This document shows, one piece after another, positions 1-7,601 of a stretch of 10,266 nt of DNA. The DNA is from JAWXCM01 sp034408745 (GTDB taxonomy: Bacteria > Acidobacteriota > Terriglobia > Bryobacterales > Bryobacteraceae), in NCBI GenBank assembly GCA_034408745.1, contig JAWXCM010000147.1:1-10266 (forward strand). The letters run 5' to 3'. Numbering within the stretch: the first letter of the stretch is position 1; every line of letters begins with the position of its first letter. The notes under the pieces are model-generated. The model did not search any database, had not been told where the DNA came from, and saw nothing but the letters and a program-made list of their open reading frames with translations. Both the position numbers and the translations under genes were made by a program.

Positions 1-1451
1 ATCCCGACCCGCCGCCCAGAGAGGCCCTTCGACCTCTCCAGAGCCCGCCACACGCCGCTCCCGTACGCGTAGTAGGAGGTAGCCTTCATATGCTCCGACA
101 CCGGCTCCAGCACCTGCGTACCATGCGCGATCAGCCCATGCACCAGCGTCCTCACCCGAGACCCGCCCTCACGCGATTCCGTCACCCGCAGCGCCCCATA
201 GAAGCTCCGCGCCGTAGTCACCGAGTTGCCCACAAAATCCTGCACATAAGCGAACCCGACCGAAATCACAATCGCCGCCACCAGAGCATGAGCCGCATCG
301 CGAACAATGTTCTTCCCGTAGTTCATCGCCAGCGCCGTCAGGGCCACCAGCGCCAGCCCGATCGGGAACTCCGCCGACCCCGGCAGCACCGCCGGAGCCA
401 CCACGCTGACCAGCAGTCCACCCAACGCGCCCCCAGCCGCGATCATCAGATAGAACCGCGTCAGCCGAGCCGGGCCCGGCCGCAGCCGCACCAGCTCCCC
501 GTGGCACCACATCGAAATCACGAACACCCCGAGCGTGATCGCGGGAGCCAATATCCACACCTCAAACGTAAGCTCCGCCCGCCGAACACACGCCGCCAGC
601 ACCAGCAGCGCCGCCCCCAGCAGCCACGCAAACACCCAAGGCCGGTACCACCAGTCACTATCGAAAGTCAGGATGAAGCTCAACAAATAGGCGGTCAGCG
701 GCAGAATCCACAGAAACGGCGTGGGCGGAACATTAGTGGTCAAATAATTGGTGCCCGCCAGCAACATCACCGAAGCCAGCGCAGGCAGCCCGATCCACGC
801 CAGCGTCCGAGGCTTCTCCGCGACAGCCTCTAATCCCTCAACCGCGCTCTCGACAGCACCGCCACTCCCCGGAATCAGCGCAAACAGCGTCCCAATCGCA
901 TAACAGACATACAGCCCCGACCACCACAGAGCCTGCCCGTCCAGCGCAAGCCGCGGCTCAATCAGCACCGGATAACTCAGCAGCCCCAGCAGAGACCCCG
1001 TGTTCGACAGAGCAAACAGCCGCCACGGCGAAGCCCCTGGCTTACTCCGCGCATACAGGGCCTGCAAAATGGGGCTCGTGCTCGACACCAGCACATAGGG
1101 CAGCCCCGCCGTACAAGTCAGCAGAAGCAGGATCCGCAGAACGGGGTCGTCCCCAGGCGCCGGCTTCCACGACTCCGCCGGCGCAAGCGGCAGAAACACC
1201 AGACTCACCAGCAGCAGCGACCCATGCACCACCAGCAGCGTCCGGGGCTTCAGATACCGAATCACAAGGTGCGCATACAAATACCCCAGCAGCAGCGCCG
1301 CCTGAAAAAACAGCAGGCAGGCGGTCCATACCGACGACCCTCCGCCAAACCAGGCCAGAATCCGGCGCGCCAGCAACGGTTGCACCTGAAACACAAGGAA
1401 CGCCCCAATCAGCACGGGGATCAGAAAGCGCAGGGACGCCGGTAGCCGCAT
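1..1451 (-). CDS. Fused MFS-like / spermidine synthase-like membrane protein (C-terminus beyond window)
   Basis: Only the first 483 codons are present; the reading frame runs open off the left edge. Residues 1-405 are very hydrophobic, with roughly ten or more membrane segments (for example about 8-27, 41-62, 70-90, 105-125, 273-289, 300-314, 333-355, 361-376, 387-404). Family-like motifs are FQVQPLLAR (21-29), LSNTGSLLGLLSYP (148-161), MWCHGEL (314-320) and GGALGGLL (340-347). From about residue 412 the soluble aminopropyltransferase-like domain starts: SFYGALRV (416-423), LVHGLIAHGTQ (436-446), and YYAYGSG (460-466). The visible part stops at GRRVG, just before the expected AdoMet glycine loop. 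Such fusions are usually annotated as spermidine synthases, but their substrate is largely unknown, and true polyamine synthesis is not shown here. The ATG at 1451 is chosen because the signal-anchor-like segment follows directly; the ribosome-binding site is weak. Codons are unusually rich in GGG and CGG compared with neighbours. Family assignment is firm; function is not. Confidence 0.88.
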   Translation of the reverse strand, partial: MRLPASLRFLIPVLIGAFLVFQVQPLLARRILAWFGGGSSVWTACLLFFQAALLLGYLYAHLVIRYLKPRTLLVVHGSLLLVSLVFLPLAPAESWKPAPGDDPVLRILLLLTCTAGLPYVLVSSTSPILQALYARSKPGASPWRLFALSNTGSLLGLLSYPVLIEPRLALDGQALWWSGLYVCYAIGTLFALIPGSGGAVESAVEGLEAVAEKPRTLAWIGLPALASVMLLAGTNYLTTNVPPTPFLWILPLTAYLLSFILTFDSDWWYRPWVFAWLLGAALLVLAACVRRAELTFEVWILAPAITLGVFVISMWCHGELVRLRPGPARLTRFYLMIAAGGALGGLLVSVVAPAVLPGSAEFPIGLALVALTALAMNYGKNIVRDAAHALVAAIVISVGFAYVQDFVGNSVTTARSFYGALRVTESREGGSRVRTLVHGLIAHGTQVLEPVSEHMKATSYYAYGSGVWRALERSKGLSGRRVG

Positions 1452-1497
1452 GATATTCTGAACATCGGCTTTTCTCTGCAAGAAAGGAAGATCAACG
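1452..1497. promoter_or_regulatory. Divergent intergenic region with candidate extended -10 and Shine-Dalgarno for the epimerase
   Basis: These 46 bases separate two divergent start codons. On the plus strand, TG at 1451-1452 followed by TATTCT at 1454-1459 resembles an extended -10 element (4 of 6 matches to TATAAT); no good -35 is visible. A clear Shine-Dalgarno AAGGAAG (1484-1490) lies seven bases before the ATG at 1498. A short inverted repeat, TTTCT (1472-1476) and AGAAA (1481-1485 region), sits between them and could be an operator or chance. No convincing minus-strand promoter is seen, so the promoter for the membrane protein may lie inside the epimerase gene. Confidence 0.4.
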
Positions 1498-2457
1498 ATG
1501 CGAATTGGTGTGTTCACTGCGCTGTTGTCGCAGTTTCCGCTGGACAAGGTGCTCGAGAAACTGAAAACTCTCGATATCAGCACGGTCGAACTGGGTACCG
1601 GAAACTACCCTGGCGATCCTCACTGCAAGTTGTCCATGCTGGACAACGAGTCTGAGTTAACCGAGTTCAAAAAGAAGCTCGACGGCCATGGTGTCAGCAT
1701 CAGCGCGCTGAGCTGCCACGGCAATCCCCTGCATCCCGATCCCGCCGTCCGCGCGGCTTATCAGGAGACCAGCAAGAAGACCGTCCATCTTGCGTCGAAA
1801 CTCGGCGTGCCTGTCGTAATAGACTTTTCGGGTTGCCCCGGCGACAGCGAAAACGCGAAGTATCCGAACTGGGTCACCTGCCCGTGGCCGCCGGAATACC
1901 TCGACGTCCTCGAATGGCAGTGGGACAAGGTCGCCACTCCCTACTGGCAGGCTGCCGGTAAGCATGCGGCCGACCACGGCGTGAAAATCGCCATCGAAAT
2001 GCACCCCGGCTTCCTCGCTTACAGCCCGGAAACCATGCTGCGACTCCGCGAAATCGGCGGCCCCGCCGTCGGCTGCAACTACGACCCCAGCCATATGTTC
2101 TGGCAGGGTATCGACCCCATCGCCGCCATCCGCGTTCTGGGCGACTGCATCTATCACGTCCACGCCAAGGACACCCAGATCTACGAGCGGAACCTGCCGA
2201 AGACCGGCGTGCTCGACACCAAGAAGTACACCGATGAAGCGAACCGAGCCTGGATCTTCCGCACCGTCGGCTACGGCCATGCCTACCAGTGGTGGACCGA
2301 GTTCATCTCCACTCTCCGCATGTTCAACTACGACTACGTGCTTTCCATCGAGCACGAGGATTCCCTCATGTCGCCCGACGAAGGACTTACCAAAGCGGCG
2401 AAGTTCCTGAATCAAATTGTAATTCGCGAAGCTCCCGCCGCCGCCTGGTGGGTGTAA
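1498..2457 (+). CDS. Sugar phosphate isomerase/epimerase (xylose isomerase-like TIM barrel)
   Basis: This 319-residue protein is of normal length for the xylose isomerase-like / AP endonuclease family 2 TIM barrels, cytoplasmic metal-dependent enzymes that isomerise or epimerise sugars, inositols or related compounds. Visible features are an opening beta strand MRIGVFTAL, VELGTG (30-35), IEMHPG (166-171), NYDPSHMFW (194-202), YHVHAKD (219-225) and SIEHED (283-288). By analogy with the family, E167, D196, H222 and E285 are the likely metal ligands, and all four are present, so the enzyme should be active. There is no signal peptide. The start is supported by AAGGAAG seven bases upstream of ATG. 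It is the only plus-strand gene here and ends five bases from the stop of the convergent gene. The substrate cannot be told from sequence; nearby sugar kinases and a sulfatase suggest carbohydrate catabolism, but they are not in the same operon. Confidence 0.9.
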   Translation: MRIGVFTALLSQFPLDKVLEKLKTLDISTVELGTGNYPGDPHCKLSMLDNESELTEFKKKLDGHGVSISALSCHGNPLHPDPAVRAAYQETSKKTVHLASKLGVPVVIDFSGCPGDSENAKYPNWVTCPWPPEYLDVLEWQWDKVATPYWQAAGKHAADHGVKIAIEMHPGFLAYSPETMLRLREIGGPAVGCNYDPSHMFWQGIDPIAAIRVLGDCIYHVHAKDTQIYERNLPKTGVLDTKKYTDEANRAWIFRTVGYGHAYQWWTEFISTLRMFNYDYVLSIEHEDSLMSPDEGLTKAAKFLNQIVIREAPAAAWWV

Positions 2458-2462
2458 GTCAG

Positions 2463-3572
2463 TTACTTTTTCTTCTTAGTGGAAGCAGGTTTTGCAGCGG
2501 AGGGCGCCCTGGGAGCGGATTCCTGGGCGCCCTGTTCTTTTAGCTGATCGTCGGACAGTGGCTCCGGCTCGAACGTGATCGTCGCCTCGGCGCCGAACCG
2601 GTTGTACATGCGGAATTCCGCGTCGTTCTTCGTCAGCATCTTCCCGCTGCGCATTCGAACTGTGGCCTTCAGCGGCAGCACATAAGGTGTCCCACCGATC
2701 GTCTGATAATCGTAGTCAAGCTGTGTGTTCGCCTGCTGCACAGCAAACGCCGCCGGTAAGTTGCGGGCTTCCAGAGTAATCCGCATCACCGCGTTCGTGT
2801 CGCGATCCACATACACCAGCCCACCGTACTGCGGCCGAACCATATCCCGTCCGTCATACACAATCGACCATTTCGAATACTGCTGCGGCACGTTGTACGC
2901 GAACACATACATCCGTCGCCCGCGCAGCGTGGCCCACCGTTCCCACTCGAACGTCGTGTTACTGGCCGCCTCGAAAATCTGCTGCATCATCGAGCCGAAT
3001 TCGCCAGTCGACGTAGCGCCGCCCAGCTTCTCCATACTCGTGTTCACATAGCGGTTATTGACAAGGACGACCTTATAGTCTTCCTTCTGCTCAAAGTAAC
3101 TCAGCTTCGATGTAATCGTGTCCTGCTGTTGCCAGAACTCCAGGCCAGCCGGGTCGATATAACGGCGAGTTACCTGCGTACAAATAAAGTTCGGCAGCCG
3201 CTTGCTGTAATCGAGCGCGTAGTCCCGCACCCGGTCCAGAATCCTTCCCTGCTCTTCCGAACTCGGCGGCGGAATCGTTGCCGGCGCAATCGGTACTACA
3301 GGCGGCGGAGGCGCCGTCAAACTCTTCGAGCCCTCGGCCAGACGCCGCAGTTGCTCCATCGTCTTCGGCCCCGCGACACCCGTCATGTCCTCAATCACGC
3401 CCGGTTCCAGCTTCTGCGTCACCTTCACGCCGCGCAGATATTCGGCCACCTGCTTGTCGCTGTGGCTCAACTGCCGGGAGCTCGTGATAAACGCACGAAG
3501 CTGATCCACGTTCATCTGCACTTCGGCGAACGCCAAAGAGCACAACACCAGAATCGCGACCAGAACACGCAT
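2463..3572 (-). CDS. Secreted protein of unknown function, possible LolA-like C-terminal domain
   Basis: This is a 369-residue protein from the ATG at 3572, chosen because MRVLVAILVLCSLAFA is a clean signal peptide ending in AFA. An ATG at 3596 would add eight residues; neither has a good Shine-Dalgarno. The mature protein has three parts. Residues about 20-82 are helical and charged and end in GVAGPKTMEQLRRL, which resembles a helix-hairpin-helix turn. Residues about 87-104 form a proline-rich linker. Residues about 108-340 include RLPNFICTQVTRRY (125-138), GGLVYVDRDTNAVMRI (250-265) and a beta-rich stretch to residue 335, like the strand pattern of LolA/RseB-type lipid-binding proteins. The tail is Ala/Pro/Ser-rich and ends in four lysines. 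I recognise the overall style from Solibacter-type acidobacteria, where such proteins are usually called hypothetical. It is the last gene of the minus-strand run and probably periplasmic. The signal peptide is firm; the fold is inference. Confidence 0.82.
   Translation of the reverse strand: MRVLVAILVLCSLAFAEVQMNVDQLRAFITSSRQLSHSDKQVAEYLRGVKVTQKLEPGVIEDMTGVAGPKTMEQLRRLAEGSKSLTAPPPPVVPIAPATIPPPSSEEQGRILDRVRDYALDYSKRLPNFICTQVTRRYIDPAGLEFWQQQDTITSKLSYFEQKEDYKVVLVNNRYVNTSMEKLGGATSTGEFGSMMQQIFEAASNTTFEWERWATLRGRRMYVFAYNVPQQYSKWSIVYDGRDMVRPQYGGLVYVDRDTNAVMRITLEARNLPAAFAVQQANTQLDYDYQTIGGTPYVLPLKATVRMRSGKMLTKNDAEFRMYNRFGAEATITFEPEPLSDDQLKEQGAQESAPRAPSAAKPASTKKKK
2501..2541 (+). terminator. Rho-independent terminator for the epimerase gene, inside the convergent CDS
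   Basis: AGGGCGCCC (2501-2509) pairs perfectly with GGGCGCCCT (2525-2533). After a T-T mismatch the stem continues with GG/CC, a G-T wobble and A-T, leaving a five-base loop GCGGA (2515-2519). The plus strand then reads GTTCTTTT (2534-2541), an imperfect T-tract. It starts 43 bases after the epimerase stop codon. In the other direction no T-run follows, so it is oriented for plus-strand transcription. The stem is also coding sequence for the hypothetical protein on the minus strand (around residues 344-357). Confidence 0.7.
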
Positions 3573-3606
3573 TGGATAATTGACGTTGCAGGACATGGCG
3601 GGGTTT

Positions 3607-4362
3607 CTACAGCTGCTCTTCCTTCTCCAGCTGCAGGGTGATCGTGCCAATCAGGAACTGCATCCGAAGCCGCAGCTGCACTGGCAGCCGCCGCGCATCT
3701 TCGGAAATCCACACGAACATGCGAGCGCTTTTCGGGATGATCACGCCGTTGAACAGGTGGACCTCATACCGCATCGTCTGGAACGTGCCGGCCGGGGTCT
3801 TAATCTGCTCGCGCTCCTGCGCCTCCACCTTCACCTGCGCGAATTTCTTCCCGTCAGTGATCGGTACCGTAACGCTCTGACCCGCATTGAGCTTCAGATT
3901 CCGAAGGTGGTGGAGAGCACCCAGATACTCAAACGTGCAGTCGGGAACCTGGAGTTCCTTCGCCAGCACCACGTTGTTTTTGATTAAATCGCGTTCCAGG
4001 TAACTGACCTTTCCGGAAGTCCGGTCGAAAGTGACGTTAGTCTCGCGAATCCGTTTGCCTTCCTCGGCCTTGAATAAAACGGACGAGCCGCAGAGCTGTT
4101 TGCTCAACTGCGCCCGGTAGTCGTCATTCACCCGGAACAGCTTGCTGACCAGTCCGGCAGACTCCATGTGCAGGTCGGCCTGATACCCGTCCCCAGGCGC
4201 CGGAGTCCACGTCGACCGCACGATTCCCGCCCGAACCATCCGCCACTCCACGCCATAGTGCAGCGCGTAGCGGTCCGACGCAGGTTTCAGCTCATCGGCT
4301 GGTGAAGCGCCGCGCGCCATCATCGTAACCACCAGCAGAAGCGTCGCGCAAAGTCTCGTCAA
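3607..4362 (-). CDS. DUF3108 domain-containing secreted protein (TTG start)
   Basis: This is a 251-residue protein whose first 20 or so residues (MTRLCATLLLVVTMMARGAS) form a signal peptide, so it is probably periplasmic. The body matches the DUF3108 pattern: a start such as RYALHYGVEW..RAGIV (31-48), repeated beta strands, DCTFEYLGALHHLR (141-154), a basic turn GKKFAQVKVE (171-180), TPAGTFQTMRYEV (189-201) and a closing VWISEDARRLPVQLR (217-231). Two cysteines, C91 and C142, could form a disulfide. DUF3108 proteins are of unknown function and probably have an extended beta-sheet fold. The start is TTG at 4362, overlapping the GNAT stop as TTGA; it is chosen because it gives a complete signal peptide, while the longer open frame reading into the GNAT gene does not look like protein. 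ATG codons 13 residues later would truncate the signal. Translational coupling to the GNAT gene is likely. Confidence 0.85.
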   Translation of the reverse strand: MTRLCATLLLVVTMMARGASPADELKPASDRYALHYGVEWRMVRAGIVRSTWTPAPGDGYQADLHMESAGLVSKLFRVNDDYRAQLSKQLCGSSVLFKAEEGKRIRETNVTFDRTSGKVSYLERDLIKNNVVLAKELQVPDCTFEYLGALHHLRNLKLNAGQSVTVPITDGKKFAQVKVEAQEREQIKTPAGTFQTMRYEVHLFNGVIIPKSARMFVWISEDARRLPVQLRLRMQFLIGTITLQLEKEEQL

Positions 4363-5156
4363 TTTCGCCGCCAGTTCTCGTACATGTAGACTCCGAATTT
4401 GGTTACTGGACGATAACCCATTCTCGTGTAAAGCTTCAACCCCTGGGCAGTCGACTGCAATACAGTGGCATCCGTACCCGCATCCGCCCGCGATTCGTCT
4501 AACGCATGCCTCACAATCGTCTCGGCATAGCCACGCCGCTGAAATGCCGGCAGAGTTCCTACAGAATAGACGCCCGCCGCGCCCCCTCCGATTACAACGC
4601 ATGCAAGAGTAACCGCCAGTCCGTCCCGATAACCCACCCACCCGTACATCGGTGGAGCCCACAACGCCTCGTTCGCATACACCTGCTGCGCAGTTTGGAA
4701 AGGCAGCGCAAAAATGTTCGACGACAAATGGGCAAAGTCGAGCCGCGTCGCCGCATCGCTCACACGGCGGACCCGCAGCTCCGGCAGGGGATGCGCAGGA
4801 GTCGCCAGCTTCTCGGCGTACATCCCTGGCGGAAACGCGATGGAATCCATCCCGTTGTCTTTCATCATCAATGCCACGTGCCTGCGCAGAGACATGCCGT
4901 TAAGCAAGTCCTCACAAAGCCACAGAGTCCAGCCCACGCCCCGCTGCCTGAAATGCACCGTCGCCAGCGCCAGCGCACGTCGAAACTCATCTTCATCCGC
5001 CGGGGCGTTGAGCAGCGCCGAATTGAACACCGCGGACGGCAGTCCACAGTAAGTAACCACGATCCCCGGATAGTCGCGAGACTCTCCCACTGCGCTCACG
5101 CGGCCGTAACAGCGCATGGCGGTGCGGAGGTTCTCCTCTACGACGCGGTGATGCAT
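4359..5156 (-). CDS. GNAT family N-acetyltransferase
   Basis: This is a 265-residue cytoplasmic protein. The C-terminal half (about residues 126-255) is a GNAT domain. Motif A, the acetyl-CoA pyrophosphate-binding region, reads VYSVGTLPAFQRRGYAETIV (196-215), with the expected Q-R-R-G-Y. Motif B follows as ATVLQSTAQGLKLYTRMGYRPV (230-251), giving the family's typical ending. Residues 1-120 resemble the degenerate N-terminal half seen in larger GNATs, ending FPPGMYAEKL. The acceptor substrate is unknown. The start is uncertain: ATG at 5156 has GGAG only three bases upstream; a TTG at 5165 in the same frame, preceded by GGGGAT, would add three residues. It begins 23 bases after the priA stop and overlaps the DUF3108 gene by four bases, so it lies within the operon. 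The family call is firm, the substrate is not. Confidence 0.87.
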   Translation of the reverse strand: MHHRVVEENLRTAMRCYGRVSAVGESRDYPGIVVTYCGLPSAVFNSALLNAPADEDEFRRALALATVHFRQRGVGWTLWLCEDLLNGMSLRRHVALMMKDNGMDSIAFPPGMYAEKLATPAHPLPELRVRRVSDAATRLDFAHLSSNIFALPFQTAQQVYANEALWAPPMYGWVGYRDGLAVTLACVVIGGGAAGVYSVGTLPAFQRRGYAETIVRHALDESRADAGTDATVLQSTAQGLKLYTRMGYRPVTKFGVYMYENWRRN

Positions 5157-5179
5157 GTTCTCCAATTATCCCCGGCAGC

Positions 5180-7591
5180 TCACAACAGGCTAAGAGGGTC
5201 CACGTCAATCACCAGCGCCGTCGGTCCCCACTTATGCTCCTGGCCATAACGGCGAAGTAAGTTCAGCGTCTCATTCAGCGTCTTGCGGCTCGCCGCCTTA
5301 ATCAGTAACTGCTGCCGGAACTCACTCTTAAGCTTCGGCACCGGAGCCTCGGCCGGACCCAGCACACGCGTATTCTCAGGCGGAGGTATCAACAAATGGG
5401 CAATCTCCGCAGCCATCCGAACCGCATCCTCCTGCTTCACACTCCTCAGAAGAACATTCGCCAGCGCCGCGAACGGCGGGTACCGCATCGCCTTACGAAA
5501 CTGAATCTCGCGATTGTAAAACCCGTCGAAATCCTGCTGCGCCGCATACTCAATCGCGTAATGATCGGGGTTGATGGTCTGCACCAGCACCTGCCCCGGC
5601 AACTCCCCGCGACCCGCGCGACCCGCCACCTGCGTCAACAGCTGAAAAGTACGTTCCGCCGACCGAAAGTCCGGCATCCCCAGCCCAATATCGGCCGACA
5701 CCACACCCACCAGCGTGACGTTCGGAATGTCGTGCCCCTTCGCGATCATTTGCGTCCCGACAAGGATGTCGTACGCCCGTTCCCGAAAGCTGCTGAGAAT
5801 CGTCTCGAAGTGACGCTTGCCTGTAACCGTGTCCCGGTCGAGCCTCGCAATTCGCGCCTCCGGAAAGTGCGTATGCAGTTCGTCCTCCACCCGTTCGGAT
5901 CCCGTGCCAAGGAAATACACATACTCGCTCGTACACTTCGGACACTTATCCGGAACCTTCTCCGCATAACTGCAGTAATGACACAGCATCCGCCGGTCCC
6001 GGCGGTGGTAAGTCAGAGTAACTGAGCAGTTGACGCACTGCAGGCGCTCACCGCAGGATCGGCACGCACAAAAGCTCGAGAACCCCCTGCGGTTGTGCAG
6101 GATAATCACCTGCTCCTTCGCTGCCAGCCGCTCGGTCACCGCATCCAGCAGCCGCCGCGAAAATGTCCCCTGCTTGTGCGTCTCCAGAAACTCCGTGCGC
6201 ATGTCGATAAGCGTCACTTCCGGCATCGGCCGCTTCTCCACGCGCTCCGGCAATTCCAGCAGCGTATACTTGCCGCGCTCCACGTTGTACCGCGATTCCA
6301 GGCTCGGAGTAGCCGACCCCAGCACCACCGTGGCCGACGCCTGCCGCGCCCGCATCACAGCCACATCCCGCCCGTTATAGCGAGGTGTGTCCTGTTGTTT
6401 GTAGCTCCCGTCGTGCTCCTCGTCGACAATGATCAGCCCCAGGTTCTGCACCGGAGCGAACACGCCAGACCGCGTGCCGACCACCACACCAGCCGCGCCA
6501 CTCCGAATCCGCCGCCACTGCTCCGCCCGCTCCGAGTCATGAAACGCGGAGTGCAGAATCGCCACCCGCCCGCCGAACCGGTGATGGAACTGACCAGCCA
6601 TCGCCGGAGTAAGTGCGATCTCCGGCACAAGCAGCAGCGCGCTTCGCCCCACCGCCAGCGTCGATTCGATTGCCTTGAGATACACCTCCGTCTTACCAGA
6701 CCCGGTAACTCCCTGTAACAGGAACGCCCCGAACTGACCCGACTCCACAGACGTCCGCAGCGCCTGAAACGCAGAAACTTGATGAGGATTGAGCGTCGGC
6801 GGCGCCTTAAAGGGATAGGGCGACATCGCCGTCTCCTCCATCGTCAGCGTCAGCAAACCCCGACGCGCCAGCGCCCGGGCCGACTCGCTCGCCCCCTTCA
6901 CCATCCCGTCGAGCTCCTTCAAATTATGCTCGCCCGGATGCAGTTCCAGATACGCCAGCAGTTCCCGCTCCTGCTTCTTCAGCTTCAGTTCAGGACGTGT
7001 CTGCGCCGCCGTAACACGAAGCCGCTCCGCGGCCGCGCGCAGCGGATCGCGACCCTCCTTCACGTCCTCCATCGAAACCATGCCCTTCTTCTGCAGCGAC
7101 TTCAGCAGCCTCATCGATTCGGGGACTTTCTTCTTCAGATACGATTCCGACAGCGCCCTCGACTCCAGCAGCCGCAGCAACGACACCACCGGATCCGAAT
7201 CGTCCGCACCCAGCAGTAACTGCCGCGTGGCGTCTCTGCCCGAGTCCGTAAGTGACCACACCTTCGAAGAATGAATCTCGCCCGTCAGCGGCGTCATCAC
7301 ACGAAGCACTTCGCCGATCGGTGCGCAGTAATACGACGCAATCCACCGGCCCAGTTCGATCAGATGCGTTTCCAGCACCGGCTCTTCATCCAGCAGCCGC
7401 CAGGCTTCGCGTGTCTGGATCCCTGGGTCCACGTCATGCACGCGGATTGCGATCCCGGTGAGCTTGCGGGGGCCAAACGGCACAATGAGGCGGCTTCCCA
7501 CGTTCACGCGGTGCCGCAACGTCTGCGGCAACAAGTAAGTGAACGCCTGGTCCAGCGGGACCGGAAGCGCGATGTCTGCGTAAGTCGGCAC
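5180..7591 (-). CDS. priA: Primosomal protein N' (PriA replication-restart helicase)
   Basis: This 803-residue protein is a full-length PriA, the 3'-to-5' DNA helicase that recognises collapsed forks and reloads the replisome. The N-terminal DNA-binding domain starts ADIALPVPLDQAFTYLLP (5-22). Helicase motifs are in order: Walker A GVTGSGKT (294-301), DEEH (390-393), GSATPS (425-430), GTQMIAKGHDIPNV (612-625) and QVAGRAGRG (654-662). Between them lies the zinc-binding insert, with cysteines at about 508, 510, 513, 519, 522, 537, 540, 550 and 553, including the CxxC pairs needed for two zinc ions. The C-terminal domain (about 690-803) ends IDVDPLSLL. The start is GTG, ten bases after the xylB stop, with only a weak Shine-Dalgarno, so reinitiation after xylB is plausible. 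All key residues are present. Its position among sugar kinases appears to be an operon passenger effect rather than shared function. Confidence 0.98.
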   Translation of the reverse strand: MPTYADIALPVPLDQAFTYLLPQTLRHRVNVGSRLIVPFGPRKLTGIAIRVHDVDPGIQTREAWRLLDEEPVLETHLIELGRWIASYYCAPIGEVLRVMTPLTGEIHSSKVWSLTDSGRDATRQLLLGADDSDPVVSLLRLLESRALSESYLKKKVPESMRLLKSLQKKGMVSMEDVKEGRDPLRAAAERLRVTAAQTRPELKLKKQERELLAYLELHPGEHNLKELDGMVKGASESARALARRGLLTLTMEETAMSPYPFKAPPTLNPHQVSAFQALRTSVESGQFGAFLLQGVTGSGKTEVYLKAIESTLAVGRSALLLVPEIALTPAMAGQFHHRFGGRVAILHSAFHDSERAEQWRRIRSGAAGVVVGTRSGVFAPVQNLGLIIVDEEHDGSYKQQDTPRYNGRDVAVMRARQASATVVLGSATPSLESRYNVERGKYTLLELPERVEKRPMPEVTLIDMRTEFLETHKQGTFSRRLLDAVTERLAAKEQVIILHNRRGFSSFCACRSCGERLQCVNCSVTLTYHRRDRRMLCHYCSYAEKVPDKCPKCTSEYVYFLGTGSERVEDELHTHFPEARIARLDRDTVTGKRHFETILSSFRERAYDILVGTQMIAKGHDIPNVTLVGVVSADIGLGMPDFRSAERTFQLLTQVAGRAGRGELPGQVLVQTINPDHYAIEYAAQQDFDGFYNREIQFRKAMRYPPFAALANVLLRSVKQEDAVRMAAEIAHLLIPPPENTRVLGPAEAPVPKLKSEFRQQLLIKAASRKTLNETLNLLRRYGQEHKWGPTALVIDVDPLSLL

Positions 7592-7601
7592 TGCCTTGTA
7601 G

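Noticed and set aside
90..833. 247-codon plus-strand open frame rich in Arg, His, Pro and Gln
   Set aside because: The composition is typical of a shadow frame; the minus strand here encodes a well-recognised membrane protein.
1657..2415. 252-codon open frame on the minus strand inside the epimerase gene
   Set aside because: It is antisense to a gene with complete catalytic motifs, has no recognisable domain, and is the usual by-product of GC-rich codon bias.
3597..3650. Upstream TTG start at 3650 for the secreted hypothetical protein
   Set aside because: It would overlap the DUF3108 gene by 44 bases and bury the signal peptide behind a charged, cysteine-containing segment with no coding look.
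1148..4203. 16-base exact repeat CGTCCCCAGGCGCCGG at 1148-1163 and 4188-4203
   Set aside because: Both copies encode a Pro-Ala-Pro-Gly-Asp stretch after a tryptophan in unrelated proteins; with strong codon bias this is most likely chance. Only two copies are seen.
6095..6718. 207-codon plus-strand open frame
   Set aside because: It lies antisense to the PriA helicase motifs and has shadow-like Arg/His/Pro/Gln composition.
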